Origin: JACRIK01 sp040753835
GTDB taxonomy: Bacteria > Planctomycetota > MHYJ01 > JACQXL01
NCBI GenBank assembly: GCA_040753835.1
Contig: JBFMDM010000007.1
Location: forward strand, 1 to 41,359
Reading direction: 5' to 3'
DNA: 41,359 nucleotides
In this document: piece after piece, positions 22,301 through 30,644 of the stretch
Position numbering within the stretch: position 1 is the first letter of the stretch
How the letters are laid out: each line of letters opens with the position of its first letter
Translations under genes and position numbers: made by a program
Notes under the pieces: model-generated
Seen by the model: the letters and a program-made list of their open reading frames with translations, nothing else
What the model was told of the DNA's origin: nothing
Database searches by the model: none

Positions 22301-23293
22301 ATGGCACTAAGTTTAAAGGAATTATCCAGGAAGGAAGAGACATTTGTATCCGGCCACCGGCTTTGCGCTGGTTGCGGCGCCGGAACCACCTTCCGCCAGA
22401 TATTGCTGGCCGCCGAAGACCCGGTGGTGATGTCCGTAGCCACCGGTTGTCTTTATGTGGCTACTGCCACCTATCCCTACACGGCCTGGAAATGCAACTG
22501 GATTCACAGCGCCTTTGAGAATTCAGCCGCCACCATCTCGGGCATAGAAGCGGCTTACCAGTCGCTCAAGCGCCAGGGCAAGGTCACCAAGACCATCAAA
22601 TTCATCGCAGTAGGCGGAGACGGCGGGACCTTTGATATCGGATTGCAGGCGCTTTCCGGCGCACTGGAGCGCGGCCACAAATTCCTCTACGTCTGCTATA
22701 ACAATGAGGCCTATATGAATACCGGCATCCAGCGCTCGGGCGCAACGCCCCTGGGCGCTTCCACCACCACCACGCCGGCCGGCAGCGTCAGTTACGGCAA
22801 GAGCGTCTTCCGCAAGGACCTGACCGGCATCGTGGCGGCCCATAATATCCCCTATCTGGCCCAGACCACTCCGGCACATTGGCGCGACCTGATGACCAAG
22901 GTCAAGAAGGCCCTGGCCGCTGACGGCCCGAGCTTCCTTAATATTCTTTCACCCTGCCACCGCGGCTGGCGCAACGAGATGAAGGACTCCATCAACCTGG
23001 CCCGGATTGCCGCCGATACCTGCTACTGGCCGCTCTATGAGGTGGAAAACGGGGAATACAAACTCAATTATACGCCCAAGGAAAAGAAGCCGGTTACCGA
23101 ATGGCTCAAGCCCCAGGGCAGGTTCAAGCACCTATTCTCCAAACCGGAAAACCAGGAGGTCATCAAGAAACTCCAGGAGAACGTGGATAATGAGTGGCAG
23201 AAACTGCTCAAGAAATGCAATCAGCCCGCCTCGCCGAGCGAGAGCGAGGCCGGGGGTGATAAGAAACCGAACCTTGAGCCAGTTGCGGGATAG
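22301..23293 (+). CDS. porB: pyruvate:ferredoxin oxidoreductase beta subunit
   Basis: A 330-residue TPP-binding subunit. CAGCGAG near the N-terminus supplies two cysteines of the [4Fe-4S] cluster. GGDGGTFDIGLQAL with YVCYNNEAYMNTGIQRSGATP is the thiamine diphosphate/Mg site; the MNTGIQRS form is typical of pyruvate enzymes. A ribosome binding site AGGAG lies 8 bp before ATG. The final residues after LKKCNQPAS are encoded by a CCTCGC/GCGAGG palindrome and look like a non-native tail. Confidence 0.94.
   Translation: MALSLKELSRKEETFVSGHRLCAGCGAGTTFRQILLAAEDPVVMSVATGCLYVATATYPYTAWKCNWIHSAFENSAATISGIEAAYQSLKRQGKVTKTIKFIAVGGDGGTFDIGLQALSGALERGHKFLYVCYNNEAYMNTGIQRSGATPLGASTTTTPAGSVSYGKSVFRKDLTGIVAAHNIPYLAQTTPAHWRDLMTKVKKALAADGPSFLNILSPCHRGWRNEMKDSINLARIAADTCYWPLYEVENGEYKLNYTPKEKKPVTEWLKPQGRFKHLFSKPENQEVIKKLQENVDNEWQKLLKKCNQPASPSESEAGGDKKPNLEPVAG
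23228..23255. repeat. CCTCGC/GCGAGG palindrome at the 3' end of porB
   Basis: CCTCGC...GCGAGG arms within the last codons encode PASPSESEAGG. The same GCGAGG words recur in the intergenic composite at 23331-23480. Confidence 0.6.
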
Positions 23294-23330
23294 TATTAGT
23301 GGCAGCAACTGAATTACTACTCTCTTATTT

Positions 23331-23480
23331 GTCATTCCTGCGAAAGCAGGAATCCAGGAGTTACTTAATGGATTCCGTGTCCCGCCAGAGGCGTCGCCCG
23401 AAGGCGAACCTCGCCCTAATGGCGGGAGGCTCGCCCTCGCCTCGGCGGAGCGGGCCGAAGGGCGGCAAGCACGGAATGAC
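23331..23480. repeat. GTCATTCC...GGAATGAC inverted repeat with nested GC palindromes
   Basis: GTCATTCCTGCGAAAGCAGG at the left and CACGGAATGAC at the right bound 150 bp, with CCGCCAGAGGCG, GCGAGG and GGCGGAG palindromes inside. It resembles the widespread GTCATTCC(C/T)GC intergenic repeat. It fills the gap between porB and the ROK gene. Confidence 0.75.
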
Positions 23481-23518
23481 ATTTTTAGAGGTATAACAAA
23501 TTCTCATTAATATCCATT

Positions 23519-24451
23519 ATGAAATTTGCTATCGGCATAGACCTGGGCGGCAGCCATATTACCGCGGCTATTGTGGACCAGAACGGCCGTATCCGCGCCA
23601 GGAAGAAGATATCATTCTCCAAAGCGCCAAATGGCAAACACGGCCTCCGCCTCATCACTAAACTCATTAAATCCCTAATTCATAATTCATCATTCATAAC
23701 TCATAATTGCCACGGAGTTGGCCTCGCCTGTCCGGGCGGCGTGGATTCTGCCAAAGGCATCGTCCTGGCTGACTCGCCAAATCTCATCGGCTGGAAAGGT
23801 ACGCTGATAAAACAGGAACTTGAGAAGACGCTCAAAATCCCGGTATTTATAGACAACGACGCCAACCTGGCGGCTTGGGGCGAGAAATGCTGGGGCGCGG
23901 GCAAAGGCGCAAGGAACCTTATCTGCCTCACACTGGGCACGGGCGTGGGCGGCGGCATCATTATTGACAATAAGATATACCGCGGCTCGCACTTTTATGC
24001 TGGTGAAATCGGGCATATGAATGTCGACCCCAATGGCCCAATCTGCAGTTGCGGCAAACCCGGACATCTGGAGGCCCTGGTCAGCGGCCCGGCTATTGTG
24101 GAGCGCTATGCGTCTTACACGCTCCACGCTCCACGCTCCACACTCAACGCAAAACACATCTTCAACCTGGCCCGCAAGGGCGACAGAAGCGCGCAATTAG
24201 TCGTCAACCGAACCGCCCATTATCTCGGCATTGCCATTGCCTCGCTAATCAACATCTTTGACCCTGAAATGGTGGTGATTGGCGGCGGCGTGGCACAGGC
24301 AGGCGATATATTATTCAGACCGCTCCGTAAGGTGGTAAAGATAAGTATAATGAAGCACCCCTATCGCAGGCCAAAGATAGTGCCGGCCAGGTTGGGCGAG
24401 GACGCGGGACTCATTGGCGCCGCGGCCTTGGCGCTCCATCAGCGCCTTTAA
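23519..24451 (+). CDS. ROK family sugar kinase (glucokinase-like)
   Basis: A 310-residue protein. IGIDLGGSHITAAIVD is the phosphate-1 ATP motif, FIDNDANLAAWGE carries the catalytic Asp, and LGTGVGGGIIIDNKIYRG and EIGHM are ROK signatures. ICSCGKPGHLEALVSG is the zinc motif, with His where most members have the third Cys. The best guess is phosphorylation of glucose or a related hexose; no DNA-binding domain is present. Two segments look repeat-derived: IHNSSFITHNC (residues 53-63, from an ATTCATAATT repeat) and TLHAPRSTLNA (about residues 200-210, from ACGCTCC repeats). Both lie between conserved motifs, and the frame is kept. Confidence 0.88.
   Translation: MKFAIGIDLGGSHITAAIVDQNGRIRARKKISFSKAPNGKHGLRLITKLIKSLIHNSSFITHNCHGVGLACPGGVDSAKGIVLADSPNLIGWKGTLIKQELEKTLKIPVFIDNDANLAAWGEKCWGAGKGARNLICLTLGTGVGGGIIIDNKIYRGSHFYAGEIGHMNVDPNGPICSCGKPGHLEALVSGPAIVERYASYTLHAPRSTLNAKHIFNLARKGDRSAQLVVNRTAHYLGIAIASLINIFDPEMVVIGGGVAQAGDILFRPLRKVVKISIMKHPYRRPKIVPARLGEDAGLIGAAALALHQRL
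23679..23708 (+). repeat. ATTCATAATT repeat inside the ROK gene
   Basis: AATTCATAATTCATCATTCA and CATAACTCATAATT match the intergenic block at 7313-7390 but are here translated as IHNSSFITHN. Confidence 0.65.
24117..24150 (+). repeat. ACGCTCC tandem repeat inside the ROK gene
   Basis: CACGCTCCACGCTCCACGCT tandem units give TLHAPRSTLN. The same repeat occurs in folC (5089-5118). Confidence 0.7.
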
Positions 24452-24465
24452 GTATCCTGCTATTT

Positions 24466-24596
24466 CCCAGCCCCGATGATTTATATAATTCGTTTATAAG
24501 AAAATCGGGATAAGCGGCTGGGACTAAGCGAAGCGTGACTCCGAGCATCCCGACCCGTAAAGGCGGGAATCTCAGGGCAACTCACTTTGGTCTAAC
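24466..24596. repeat. GGTCTAAC-ended repeat, copy 1
   Basis: CCCAGCC (24466) pairs with GGCTGGG (24516-24522) around an ATCGGG stem. The roughly 80 bp from GCTGGGACTAAGCG (24517) to TTTGGTCTAAC (24596) closely matches 41280-41359. It lies 15 bp after the ROK stop and supplies the stop codon of the convergent radical SAM gene. Confidence 0.8.
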
Positions 24597-25560
24597 GGCC
24601 GCTAAATGGATTCTCCAGACGAAAGTCAGGCAGGAAATCATCGCTGCTGATTAGTTCCTGGATAAAGCAGTTCTCCAGCCCCAGTTTTTCGGCATAGGCC
24701 ACGACCTCTTTATACTCTGACTGCTTGAGCCGGCGGTTTATTAATGGATGCTTATGTGCTTTATGGGACGGGTGATACTGGGACATCAAACTAACATAGG
24801 CGTCCCTGGATATTTCCCTGGCGATAAAGTCAAGGCAGTCAAAGGTGCCTGCCAGACGGTCGGGTAAAACCAGATGCCTGATGAGCAGGCCGCGTTGGGC
24901 AATTCCGTTTTCGTCCGTGACTAAATTACCGGTTTGTCTATACATTTCTTTTAAGGCCATACGATTGTGTCTGACATAATCGTCTACACCTGAGTATTCC
25001 TGGGCATATCTGTCTCCTGCGTATTTGATATCTGGCAGGTAGATATCCACAATGCCGTCAAGCAGTTTCAGGGTGGCCAGCGAATCATAGCCGTTGGTAT
25101 TATAGACAATGGGTATTTTTAATCCTTTGGGAATGGCCAAAGCGAGCGCTTCAAGAATCTGCGGGACAAAGTGGGTCGGGGAGACGAGATTGATATTATG
25201 ACAGCCAATCTCCTGGAGGTAAATCATCCGCTTGGCCAGGTTTTCAGTGGTGACTGGCGAACCTTCACCCTGCTGGCTTATCTGGTAATTCTGGCAGAAG
25301 ACGCATCGCAGGTTGCAGTTGGTGAAAAAGATGGTGCCTGACCCCTTGGTTCCTGAAATAGGCGGTTCTTCGCCATAGTGCGGTCCGGCGCTGGAGATAA
25401 TCGCTTCCGAACCGCTCTTGCAGAAGCCCAAATCACCTTTTAACCTATTAACCTTGCACTGCCGCGGGCATAAGGTGCATTCTTCCAGTATCCGGTTGGC
25501 TTCAGTGATTCTTTCAGCAAATTCGCCCGAATTCCATAGGTCTAAGTAACTTGGTGTCAT
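24592..25560 (-). CDS. radical SAM protein, PflX/pyruvate-formate-lyase-activase-like
   Basis: A 322-residue radical SAM enzyme. The N-terminal Cys-rich part CTLCPRQCKVNRLKGDLGFC is followed by NCNLRCVFCQNYQIS, the CxxxCxxC motif that binds the SAM [4Fe-4S] cluster. NLVSPTHFVPQILEAL, VYNTNGYDS and VDIYLPDIKYA are typical of the COG1313 (PflX) group. No glycyl radical enzyme is nearby, so the target is unknown. The stop codon TAG lies inside a GGTCTAAC repeat. Confidence 0.85.
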   Translation of the reverse strand: MTPSYLDLWNSGEFAERITEANRILEECTLCPRQCKVNRLKGDLGFCKSGSEAIISSAGPHYGEEPPISGTKGSGTIFFTNCNLRCVFCQNYQISQQGEGSPVTTENLAKRMIYLQEIGCHNINLVSPTHFVPQILEALALAIPKGLKIPIVYNTNGYDSLATLKLLDGIVDIYLPDIKYAGDRYAQEYSGVDDYVRHNRMALKEMYRQTGNLVTDENGIAQRGLLIRHLVLPDRLAGTFDCLDFIAREISRDAYVSLMSQYHPSHKAHKHPLINRRLKQSEYKEVVAYAEKLGLENCFIQELISSDDFLPDFRLENPFSGR

Positions 25561-25599
25561 AATTATTTACTATAGTATGTGCCATTTCCTATTCCGCTT

Positions 25600-25668
25600 G
25601 TCATTCCCATAAAAACGGGAATCCAGTATTTTAGCCGAGGCCTGGATTCCCGCTTACGCAGGAATGAC
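25600..25668. repeat. GTCATTCCC...GGAATGAC palindrome
   Basis: GTCATTCCCATAAAAACGGG and CCGCTTACGCAGGAATGAC bound a 69-bp inverted repeat with internal CCAG...CTGG pairing. It is of the same widespread family as 23331-23480. Confidence 0.8.
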
Positions 25669-25784
25669 AAAAGAGATGATATTAACTACGTTACTTGCAA
25701 TATATTACCTAATTTTATTGACTATGGTATAAATATCTGACATTATATGCTGACTATTCAAATAGCACTACTAATTATTAATTT

Positions 25785-25895
25785 ACTGATTACGAATGAT
25801 GGTTGATTCGCTATCACGGTCTCTGCAAAACTCGTAATTCGTAGGTTCGTCCGCCAGAGGCGGATCCGCCTTCGGCTGGATAATTCGTAGAGTTA
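25785..25895. repeat. attacgaat block with an inserted 34-bp-type palindrome
   Basis: TGATTACGAATGATGG and CTCGTAATTCGTAGG are interrupted at 25850-25880 by TCCGCCAGAGGCGGATCCGC and its other half, then resume as TAATTCGTAG. One repeat family thus sits inside another. The interval 25669-25784 is AT-rich without visible features. Confidence 0.75.
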
Positions 25896-25900
25896 ATAAT

Positions 25901-27862
25901 ATGAAATTCTCTGATATAAAACATTTTCTGATAGGAAAGGCCAAGAACCCGTTTGACCCGGGCATATTCAGGCGGATATCATTGGTGGCCTTATTGGCCT
26001 GGGTGGGCCTGGGCGCTGACGGCCTGTCTTCGTCCTGCTACGGCCCTGAACACGCCTTTCTGGGACTGAATGGCAGCGGGTTTCTCGTGGTCTATCTGGC
26101 CGTCGCCACAGCCCTGACCATTGCGATTATCTCTCTCTCCTACAGCCAGATTATAGAAGAATTCCCGCTGGGCGGCGGCGGTTATGCTGTGGCAACCAAG
26201 TTAATCAGCCCGTCCGCCGGCCTGGTGGCCGGTTCGGCCCTGGTTGTTGACTACGTCCTGACCATTGCCATATCGGTGGCCAGCGGCATAGATGCACTCT
26301 TCAGTTTCCTGCCGATAGAGTTCCATTCGTATAAACTGCTTTCTTCTATACTGGCTATTTGCGTCCTGATTCTCCTTAACCTGCGCGGAGTCAAGGAATC
26401 AATTACTGTATTGCTGCCTATTTTTATCACCTTTATTATTGCCCACACAATTATGATTGGCTCGGCGTTATTCCACCACAGTTCGGAGCTGGTATTTTTT
26501 GTGGCTGACAGCATCCCGCAGACCAAGACAATGGTGCAGAATACCGGTATCTGGGCGATGTTTTTCATCCTTCTCAAGGCCTACACGCACGGCGCGGGCA
26601 CTTATACCGGAATAGAAGCGGTCAGCAACGCCCTGCCGACCCTGCGCGAGCCGCGCGCCCAGACCGGCAAACAGACGATGTTCTATATGGCGCTGTCCCT
26701 GGCGCTTGTTTCAGGTTTTATACTGATTTTCTACGGGCTGTTTTATATAACGCCGGCTGAAGGCAAGACCCTCAACGCCTCGTTATTTGAAAGGATTATC
26801 CATTCCTGGAACACGCCGTTCGGCCAGTGGCTGATAATCCTGACGCTCTTGTCAGAGGCGGCCTTGTTGTTCATTGCAGCCCAGACCGGTTTTATCGGCG
26901 GTCCCCAGGTCCTCTCCAATATGGCGCTTGACCAGTGGATGCCCAGGCGCTTTACTCATCTCAACGAACGGCTCACCATTTCCAACGGCATCCTCTTTAT
27001 GGGAGTGGGTGCGGTAGCCATTATTCTGTTCACCCGAGGTAGCGTTGCCTTCCTGGTTGTGCTTTACAGCATCAACGTCTTTGTCACTTTTTCGCTTTCG
27101 CAACTGGGTATGTGCCGCCACTGGCTGAAGGTCAGGATGAATAATAAAGAATGGCTCGGCAAGTTTATGGTCAATTCCACGGGTTTCCTGCTGACTACCG
27201 GCATCCTGATTGTGCTGATTGCCTTTAAGTTCAATGAAGGCGGCTGGCTGACCCTGCTAATCACTGGCGGCGTAATCGTACTGGCCATTATTATCAAGCA
27301 GCACTATTTATCAACAAAACGGGCGCTCAAGCGCCTGGATGATATCCTGACCAATATTCCACGGCTGGAGAATCTCCAGCCCATACCGGAAAACGTGCCG
27401 GCCGACGCGCCGACCGCGGTGCTCTTGGTCAGTGGCTATAACGGCTTCGGCATACATATGTTCTTCTCGGTGGAAAAACTCTTTCCCAAGATATTTAAGA
27501 GAGTGGTCTTTGTCTCGGTCGGCGAACTGGATATCGGAAGATTCAAGGGAATCAGCGAGGTAGAAAACCTGCGGCAAAATACCGAGTCAGATATGAAGAA
27601 ATACGTCCAGATGGCCAATGACTTCGGCTTCTATGCTGAATACCGCTATGATGTCTCGGTGGATACCATAGAGACGCTGGTAACCTTAAGCAACAAGATA
27701 CACAAGGAATATCCCAATTCAATATTCTTCTCAAGCAAACTGGTATTCAAGAACGAGAACTTCTTTACTTATCTCTTGCACAACGAGACCGCGCTTAGGA
27801 TACAGCGCCGCCTAGCCCTGGAAAGCAAGCAGACCGTGGTTATGCCCATACGGGTTTATTAA
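25901..27862 (+). CDS. APC-superfamily permease with a C-terminal cytoplasmic domain
   Basis: A 653-residue inner membrane transporter. Residues 30-480 hold about 12-13 hydrophobic helices. WVGLGADGLSSSCYGPEHAF lies in the first helix region of the amino acid/polyamine/organocation family, with EFPLGGGGYAVATKLI next and YTGIEAVSNALPTLREP in the middle. Residues 490-653 form a soluble alpha/beta domain. This long form resembles permeases that carry a regulatory C-terminal domain. Substrate is not predictable; amino acids or potassium-like cations are possible. Start ATG at 25901 has no strong ribosome binding site. Confidence 0.85.
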   Translation: MKFSDIKHFLIGKAKNPFDPGIFRRISLVALLAWVGLGADGLSSSCYGPEHAFLGLNGSGFLVVYLAVATALTIAIISLSYSQIIEEFPLGGGGYAVATKLISPSAGLVAGSALVVDYVLTIAISVASGIDALFSFLPIEFHSYKLLSSILAICVLILLNLRGVKESITVLLPIFITFIIAHTIMIGSALFHHSSELVFFVADSIPQTKTMVQNTGIWAMFFILLKAYTHGAGTYTGIEAVSNALPTLREPRAQTGKQTMFYMALSLALVSGFILIFYGLFYITPAEGKTLNASLFERIIHSWNTPFGQWLIILTLLSEAALLFIAAQTGFIGGPQVLSNMALDQWMPRRFTHLNERLTISNGILFMGVGAVAIILFTRGSVAFLVVLYSINVFVTFSLSQLGMCRHWLKVRMNNKEWLGKFMVNSTGFLLTTGILIVLIAFKFNEGGWLTLLITGGVIVLAIIIKQHYLSTKRALKRLDDILTNIPRLENLQPIPENVPADAPTAVLLVSGYNGFGIHMFFSVEKLFPKIFKRVVFVSVGELDIGRFKGISEVENLRQNTESDMKKYVQMANDFGFYAEYRYDVSVDTIETLVTLSNKIHKEYPNSIFFSSKLVFKNENFFTYLLHNETALRIQRRLALESKQTVVMPIRVY

Positions 27863-28059
27863 CGGGTATCCCCCCAGATGAACCCCTACCCCCTAATAGG
27901 GGTGTCCTACTCCTCTAATACCCATTACCTACTCCTATATCAACAATCCGTATCTAATTAGGGGAGCCCCCTGATACATATTTTTTGTGTGGATTGCCTG
28001 CTTTAATGGCTTGTATTATACCCAGAAATGCATTAACTAACCATAGTCAGTGAAAAATG
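27863..28059. other. intergenic region between convergent genes
   Basis: ACCCCCTAATAGGGGT forms a short hairpin just after the permease stop but lacks a T tract. CCTACTCC occurs twice about 30 bp apart. No gene or clear terminator is seen. Confidence 0.5.
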
Positions 28060-28296
28060 CTACCCTATCCCCAGCAACTGCTCCAACTTATTCTGGTCAA
28101 ACCCGATAACCACCTCGTTGTCAACGGTAATGACCGGCACGCCCATCTGGCCTGAGATTTTAACCATCTCCTTTGCCTTTTCCACATCCCGGCCGACATC
28201 AATGTCATCAAACGGTATGTTTTTCTTCCTGAGGTATTCCTTGGCCCGGACGCACCAGGGGCAACTTGAGGTTGAATAGACCTTTACGGTTTTCAT
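28060..28296 (-). CDS. glutaredoxin-like protein (NrdH/Grx type)
   Basis: A 78-residue thioredoxin-fold protein. VYSTSSCPWCVRAKEYLRKK holds the CPWC redox centre. GQMGVPVITVDNEVVIGFD holds the cis-Pro loop and the C-terminal GF(D) motif of the NrdH-like redoxins. It probably reduces disulfides in the cytoplasm with thioredoxin reductase or glutathione-like electron donors. Its ATG overlaps the radA stop codon (ATGA), so it is translationally coupled to radA. Confidence 0.9.
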   Translation of the reverse strand: MKTVKVYSTSSCPWCVRAKEYLRKKNIPFDDIDVGRDVEKAKEMVKISGQMGVPVITVDNEVVIGFDQNKLEQLLGIG

Positions 28297-29654
28297 AATA
28301 ACTCCTTTACAATCTCCGACAGATACGATGGCGTAATAACCTCTATATTCTTTGCCTTGAGATTCTTGGCATTGCCTTTGGGGATGACTATTTTCTTAAA
28401 GCCCAGCCGTGATGCCTCCTGGATACGGGTCTCAATCTGGTTGACCGGCCTGATTTCGCCGGTCAGACCGACCTCGCCGATAAAGGCAATGCCGGTTGGG
28501 ATGGATTTATTTTTATAACTGCTGTAAATGGCCAGTGCAATGCCCAAATCAGCGGCCGGCTCATCTATCTTGACGCCGCCAACTACATTGACATAAACAT
28601 CCTGTGACCCCATAGTCAGCCCAAGCCGGCGCTCAAGGACAGCCAGAATCATAACCGTGCGGTTAAAGTCCACGCCGCTGACCCGGCGGGTGGGCGCGGC
28701 ATAATAAGACCTTGAGGTCAGAGCCTGGACCTCAACTAAGAATGGTCTTGAGCCGATGAGCGTGGAAATCGCCACGGTGCCGGCCACGTCCTGATGCGAC
28801 TGGGAAATAAACAGTTCGGACGGATTGGCCACCTCGGACAGGCCGTCCTCTTTCATTTCAAATATTCCGATTTCATTGGTGGAGCCGAATCTATTCTTCA
28901 CGGCACGTAGGATGCGGAAGGACTGGAACCGGTCGCCTTCAAAGTAGAGAACAGTATCCACCAGATGCTCCAGGGTCTTTGGTCCGGCCAGCGAGCCCTC
29001 CTTGGTGATATGGCCGATGAGGAAAAGACAGATATGGGAGCGTTTGCACAGATAGACCAAATCCATTGCCGATTCCCGGACCTGGGTAATAGTGCCGGGT
29101 GAATTGGGTATTTCCGGCTTATAGACCATCTGGATGGAGTCAATCACCACCAGGTTTGGCTTGTATTCCTCAATATATCCGGCGATGAGCGCGATATTGG
29201 TCTCAGAGACAATCCATAGGTTGTCCGAGGTGATATTAAGCCGCTCGGCCCGAATCTTGGTCTGGTAAACGGATTCCTCGGCGCTGACATAAAGCACCTT
29301 GATGCCGCCCTGGGCTAATTTATTGCAGACCTGCAGAAGGATGGTTGACTTGCCGATGCCCGGGTCGCCGCCGATAAGCGTGGCCGAGCCGACCACGATA
29401 CCGCCGCCCAGGATGCGGTCAAATTCCCTGATGTCGCTTGTCAGCCGTGATGAGGTAATAACCTTGATGTCGTTAATGGATACGGGCTTTTCCTGGCCCA
29501 GGGACTGGCGCGGGGTGGTTGATTCAGGCGCGACAAGTTCTTCAACAATAGTCCCCCACTCGCCGCATTCCGGACACCGGCCCAGCCATTTGGGGCTGGC
29601 CGCTCCGCATTTTTGGCAGATATAGGCGGTCTTAGGTTTCTTTAACTGACGCAT
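28293..29654 (-). CDS. radA: DNA repair protein RadA
   Basis: A 453-residue RecA-like ATPase that promotes branch migration in recombination and repair. The N-terminal zinc finger is CQKCGAASPKWLGRCPECGEW. Walker A is GGDPGIGKSTILLQV, the RadA-specific motif is VKNRFGSTNEIG, and the C-terminal Lon-protease-like domain has GGVKIDEPAADLGIALAIYSS and FIGEVGLTGEIRPV. All diagnostic motifs are present and the length is normal. The stop is TGA, which confirms that TGA terminates in this genome. Confidence 0.96.
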   Translation of the reverse strand: MRQLKKPKTAYICQKCGAASPKWLGRCPECGEWGTIVEELVAPESTTPRQSLGQEKPVSINDIKVITSSRLTSDIREFDRILGGGIVVGSATLIGGDPGIGKSTILLQVCNKLAQGGIKVLYVSAEESVYQTKIRAERLNITSDNLWIVSETNIALIAGYIEEYKPNLVVIDSIQMVYKPEIPNSPGTITQVRESAMDLVYLCKRSHICLFLIGHITKEGSLAGPKTLEHLVDTVLYFEGDRFQSFRILRAVKNRFGSTNEIGIFEMKEDGLSEVANPSELFISQSHQDVAGTVAISTLIGSRPFLVEVQALTSRSYYAAPTRRVSGVDFNRTVMILAVLERRLGLTMGSQDVYVNVVGGVKIDEPAADLGIALAIYSSYKNKSIPTGIAFIGEVGLTGEIRPVNQIETRIQEASRLGFKKIVIPKGNAKNLKAKNIEVITPSYLSEIVKELL

Positions 29655-29687
29655 AAATTAAAAAATGAGAGATGAGAGGTTTTGCTT

Positions 29688-30470
29688 TCATCTTTTATCT
29701 TTCATCTTTACTCTTTCATACAAGAGCATTGCCAGCATAGTTATGGCTGCGGTTTCCACCCTTAGGATGGAATTAACCGGAAGCCGAACCGGCTGGATGC
29801 CCCATTTCATGGCATTCGCTATTTCCTTCGGAGTAAAATCACCTTCAGGCCCGATGAGATATAATATCCTATCTTTAGCGGACAGATTACTTTTTTCCAG
29901 CGCCTCTGGCAAGTATTTATCCGCTTTCGGCACGGCTATCAACGATAACGAAAAACCACTTATGACGCTTTCCAATCGGCTGAATGGGATGGGATTATCA
30001 ATTACAAGGATGGAATTCTGGCCGGTCTGCCTGGCCGCTGAGAGCGCCAGTTTATGCCAGCGGGCTATTTTGTTCTGTGAATAGAAATTTGGTTTGGCTA
30101 CGGTTCGTTCGGTAATAACCGGAATCAACCTGTTAAGCCCTATTTCAGCGGCCTTTTCTATCAGCCAGTCCATCCGGCTACCCTTGGCAATGGCGCAGGC
30201 CAGGGTAATGCTTGGGAATTCGGACTGATGGGTTTGAAGTGCAGGGTTTTTGGGTGTTGCCAAGGATAGAATCTTCAGTTCAACTCCGCCTCCGGCTGAT
30301 ATTCCAGATACCTCGGCAAGAAATGATTCGTTGTGGCTATTGAATACTTCAACCTTTGCTCCGGGTTTCAGGCGCAGGACGTTCTTCAGGTGATTGGACT
30401 GCACCGGGTCAAGCGCTATTTTGCCGCCGAGCACCACATCTTCACTGTAAAACCTTCTTAAATGAGCCAT
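29688..30470 (-). CDS. rsmE: 16S rRNA (uracil1498-N3)-methyltransferase
   Basis: A 260-residue SPOUT methyltransferase that methylates U1498 of 16S rRNA. The N-terminal PUA-like part is followed by SRMDWLIEKAAEIGLNRLIPVITERTV and the knotted SAM site LYLIGPEGDFTPKEI. The C-terminal VRLPVNSILRVETAAI corresponds to the usual LGxRILRxETA. It lies 33 bp upstream of radA on the same strand, so rsmE, radA and the glutaredoxin gene may be one operon. Confidence 0.93.
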   Translation of the reverse strand: MAHLRRFYSEDVVLGGKIALDPVQSNHLKNVLRLKPGAKVEVFNSHNESFLAEVSGISAGGGVELKILSLATPKNPALQTHQSEFPSITLACAIAKGSRMDWLIEKAAEIGLNRLIPVITERTVAKPNFYSQNKIARWHKLALSAARQTGQNSILVIDNPIPFSRLESVISGFSLSLIAVPKADKYLPEALEKSNLSAKDRILYLIGPEGDFTPKEIANAMKWGIQPVRLPVNSILRVETAAITMLAMLLYERVKMKDKR

Positions 30471-30534
30471 ATAACTATATTATTATTTTTCTCTTGACAT
30501 AGCCAGTAATTTTTGATACGAAGACCACTTATAC

Positions 30535-30635
30535 TTGACCCAGCACATAATATTTGTGTAATCTGTTATATCAAGTCAGGGGCGAGTGATTCCATTAAAC
30601 TATTGCTGAATAATGGAATTTATGTGCGGGGTTGA
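30535..30635. mobile_element. TTGACCCAGCACATAA-bounded 101-bp element immediately upstream of accA
   Basis: TTGACCCAGCACATAA (30535-30550) and TTATGTGCGGGGTTGA (30620-30635) are 16-bp inverted repeats with one mismatch. The right end lies 9 bp from the accA start. Internally ATTCCATTA and TAATGGAAT form a hairpin. The interior is unlike that of the other two copies. TTGACC with TAATCT 18 bp later could be a promoter. Confidence 0.85.
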
Positions 30636-30644
30636 CAACCAAAT

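Noticed and set aside
28060..30470. Defence or mobile island near radA
   Set aside because: rsmE, radA and glutaredoxin are ordinary housekeeping genes with normal motifs; no toxin, nuclease or integrase is seen.
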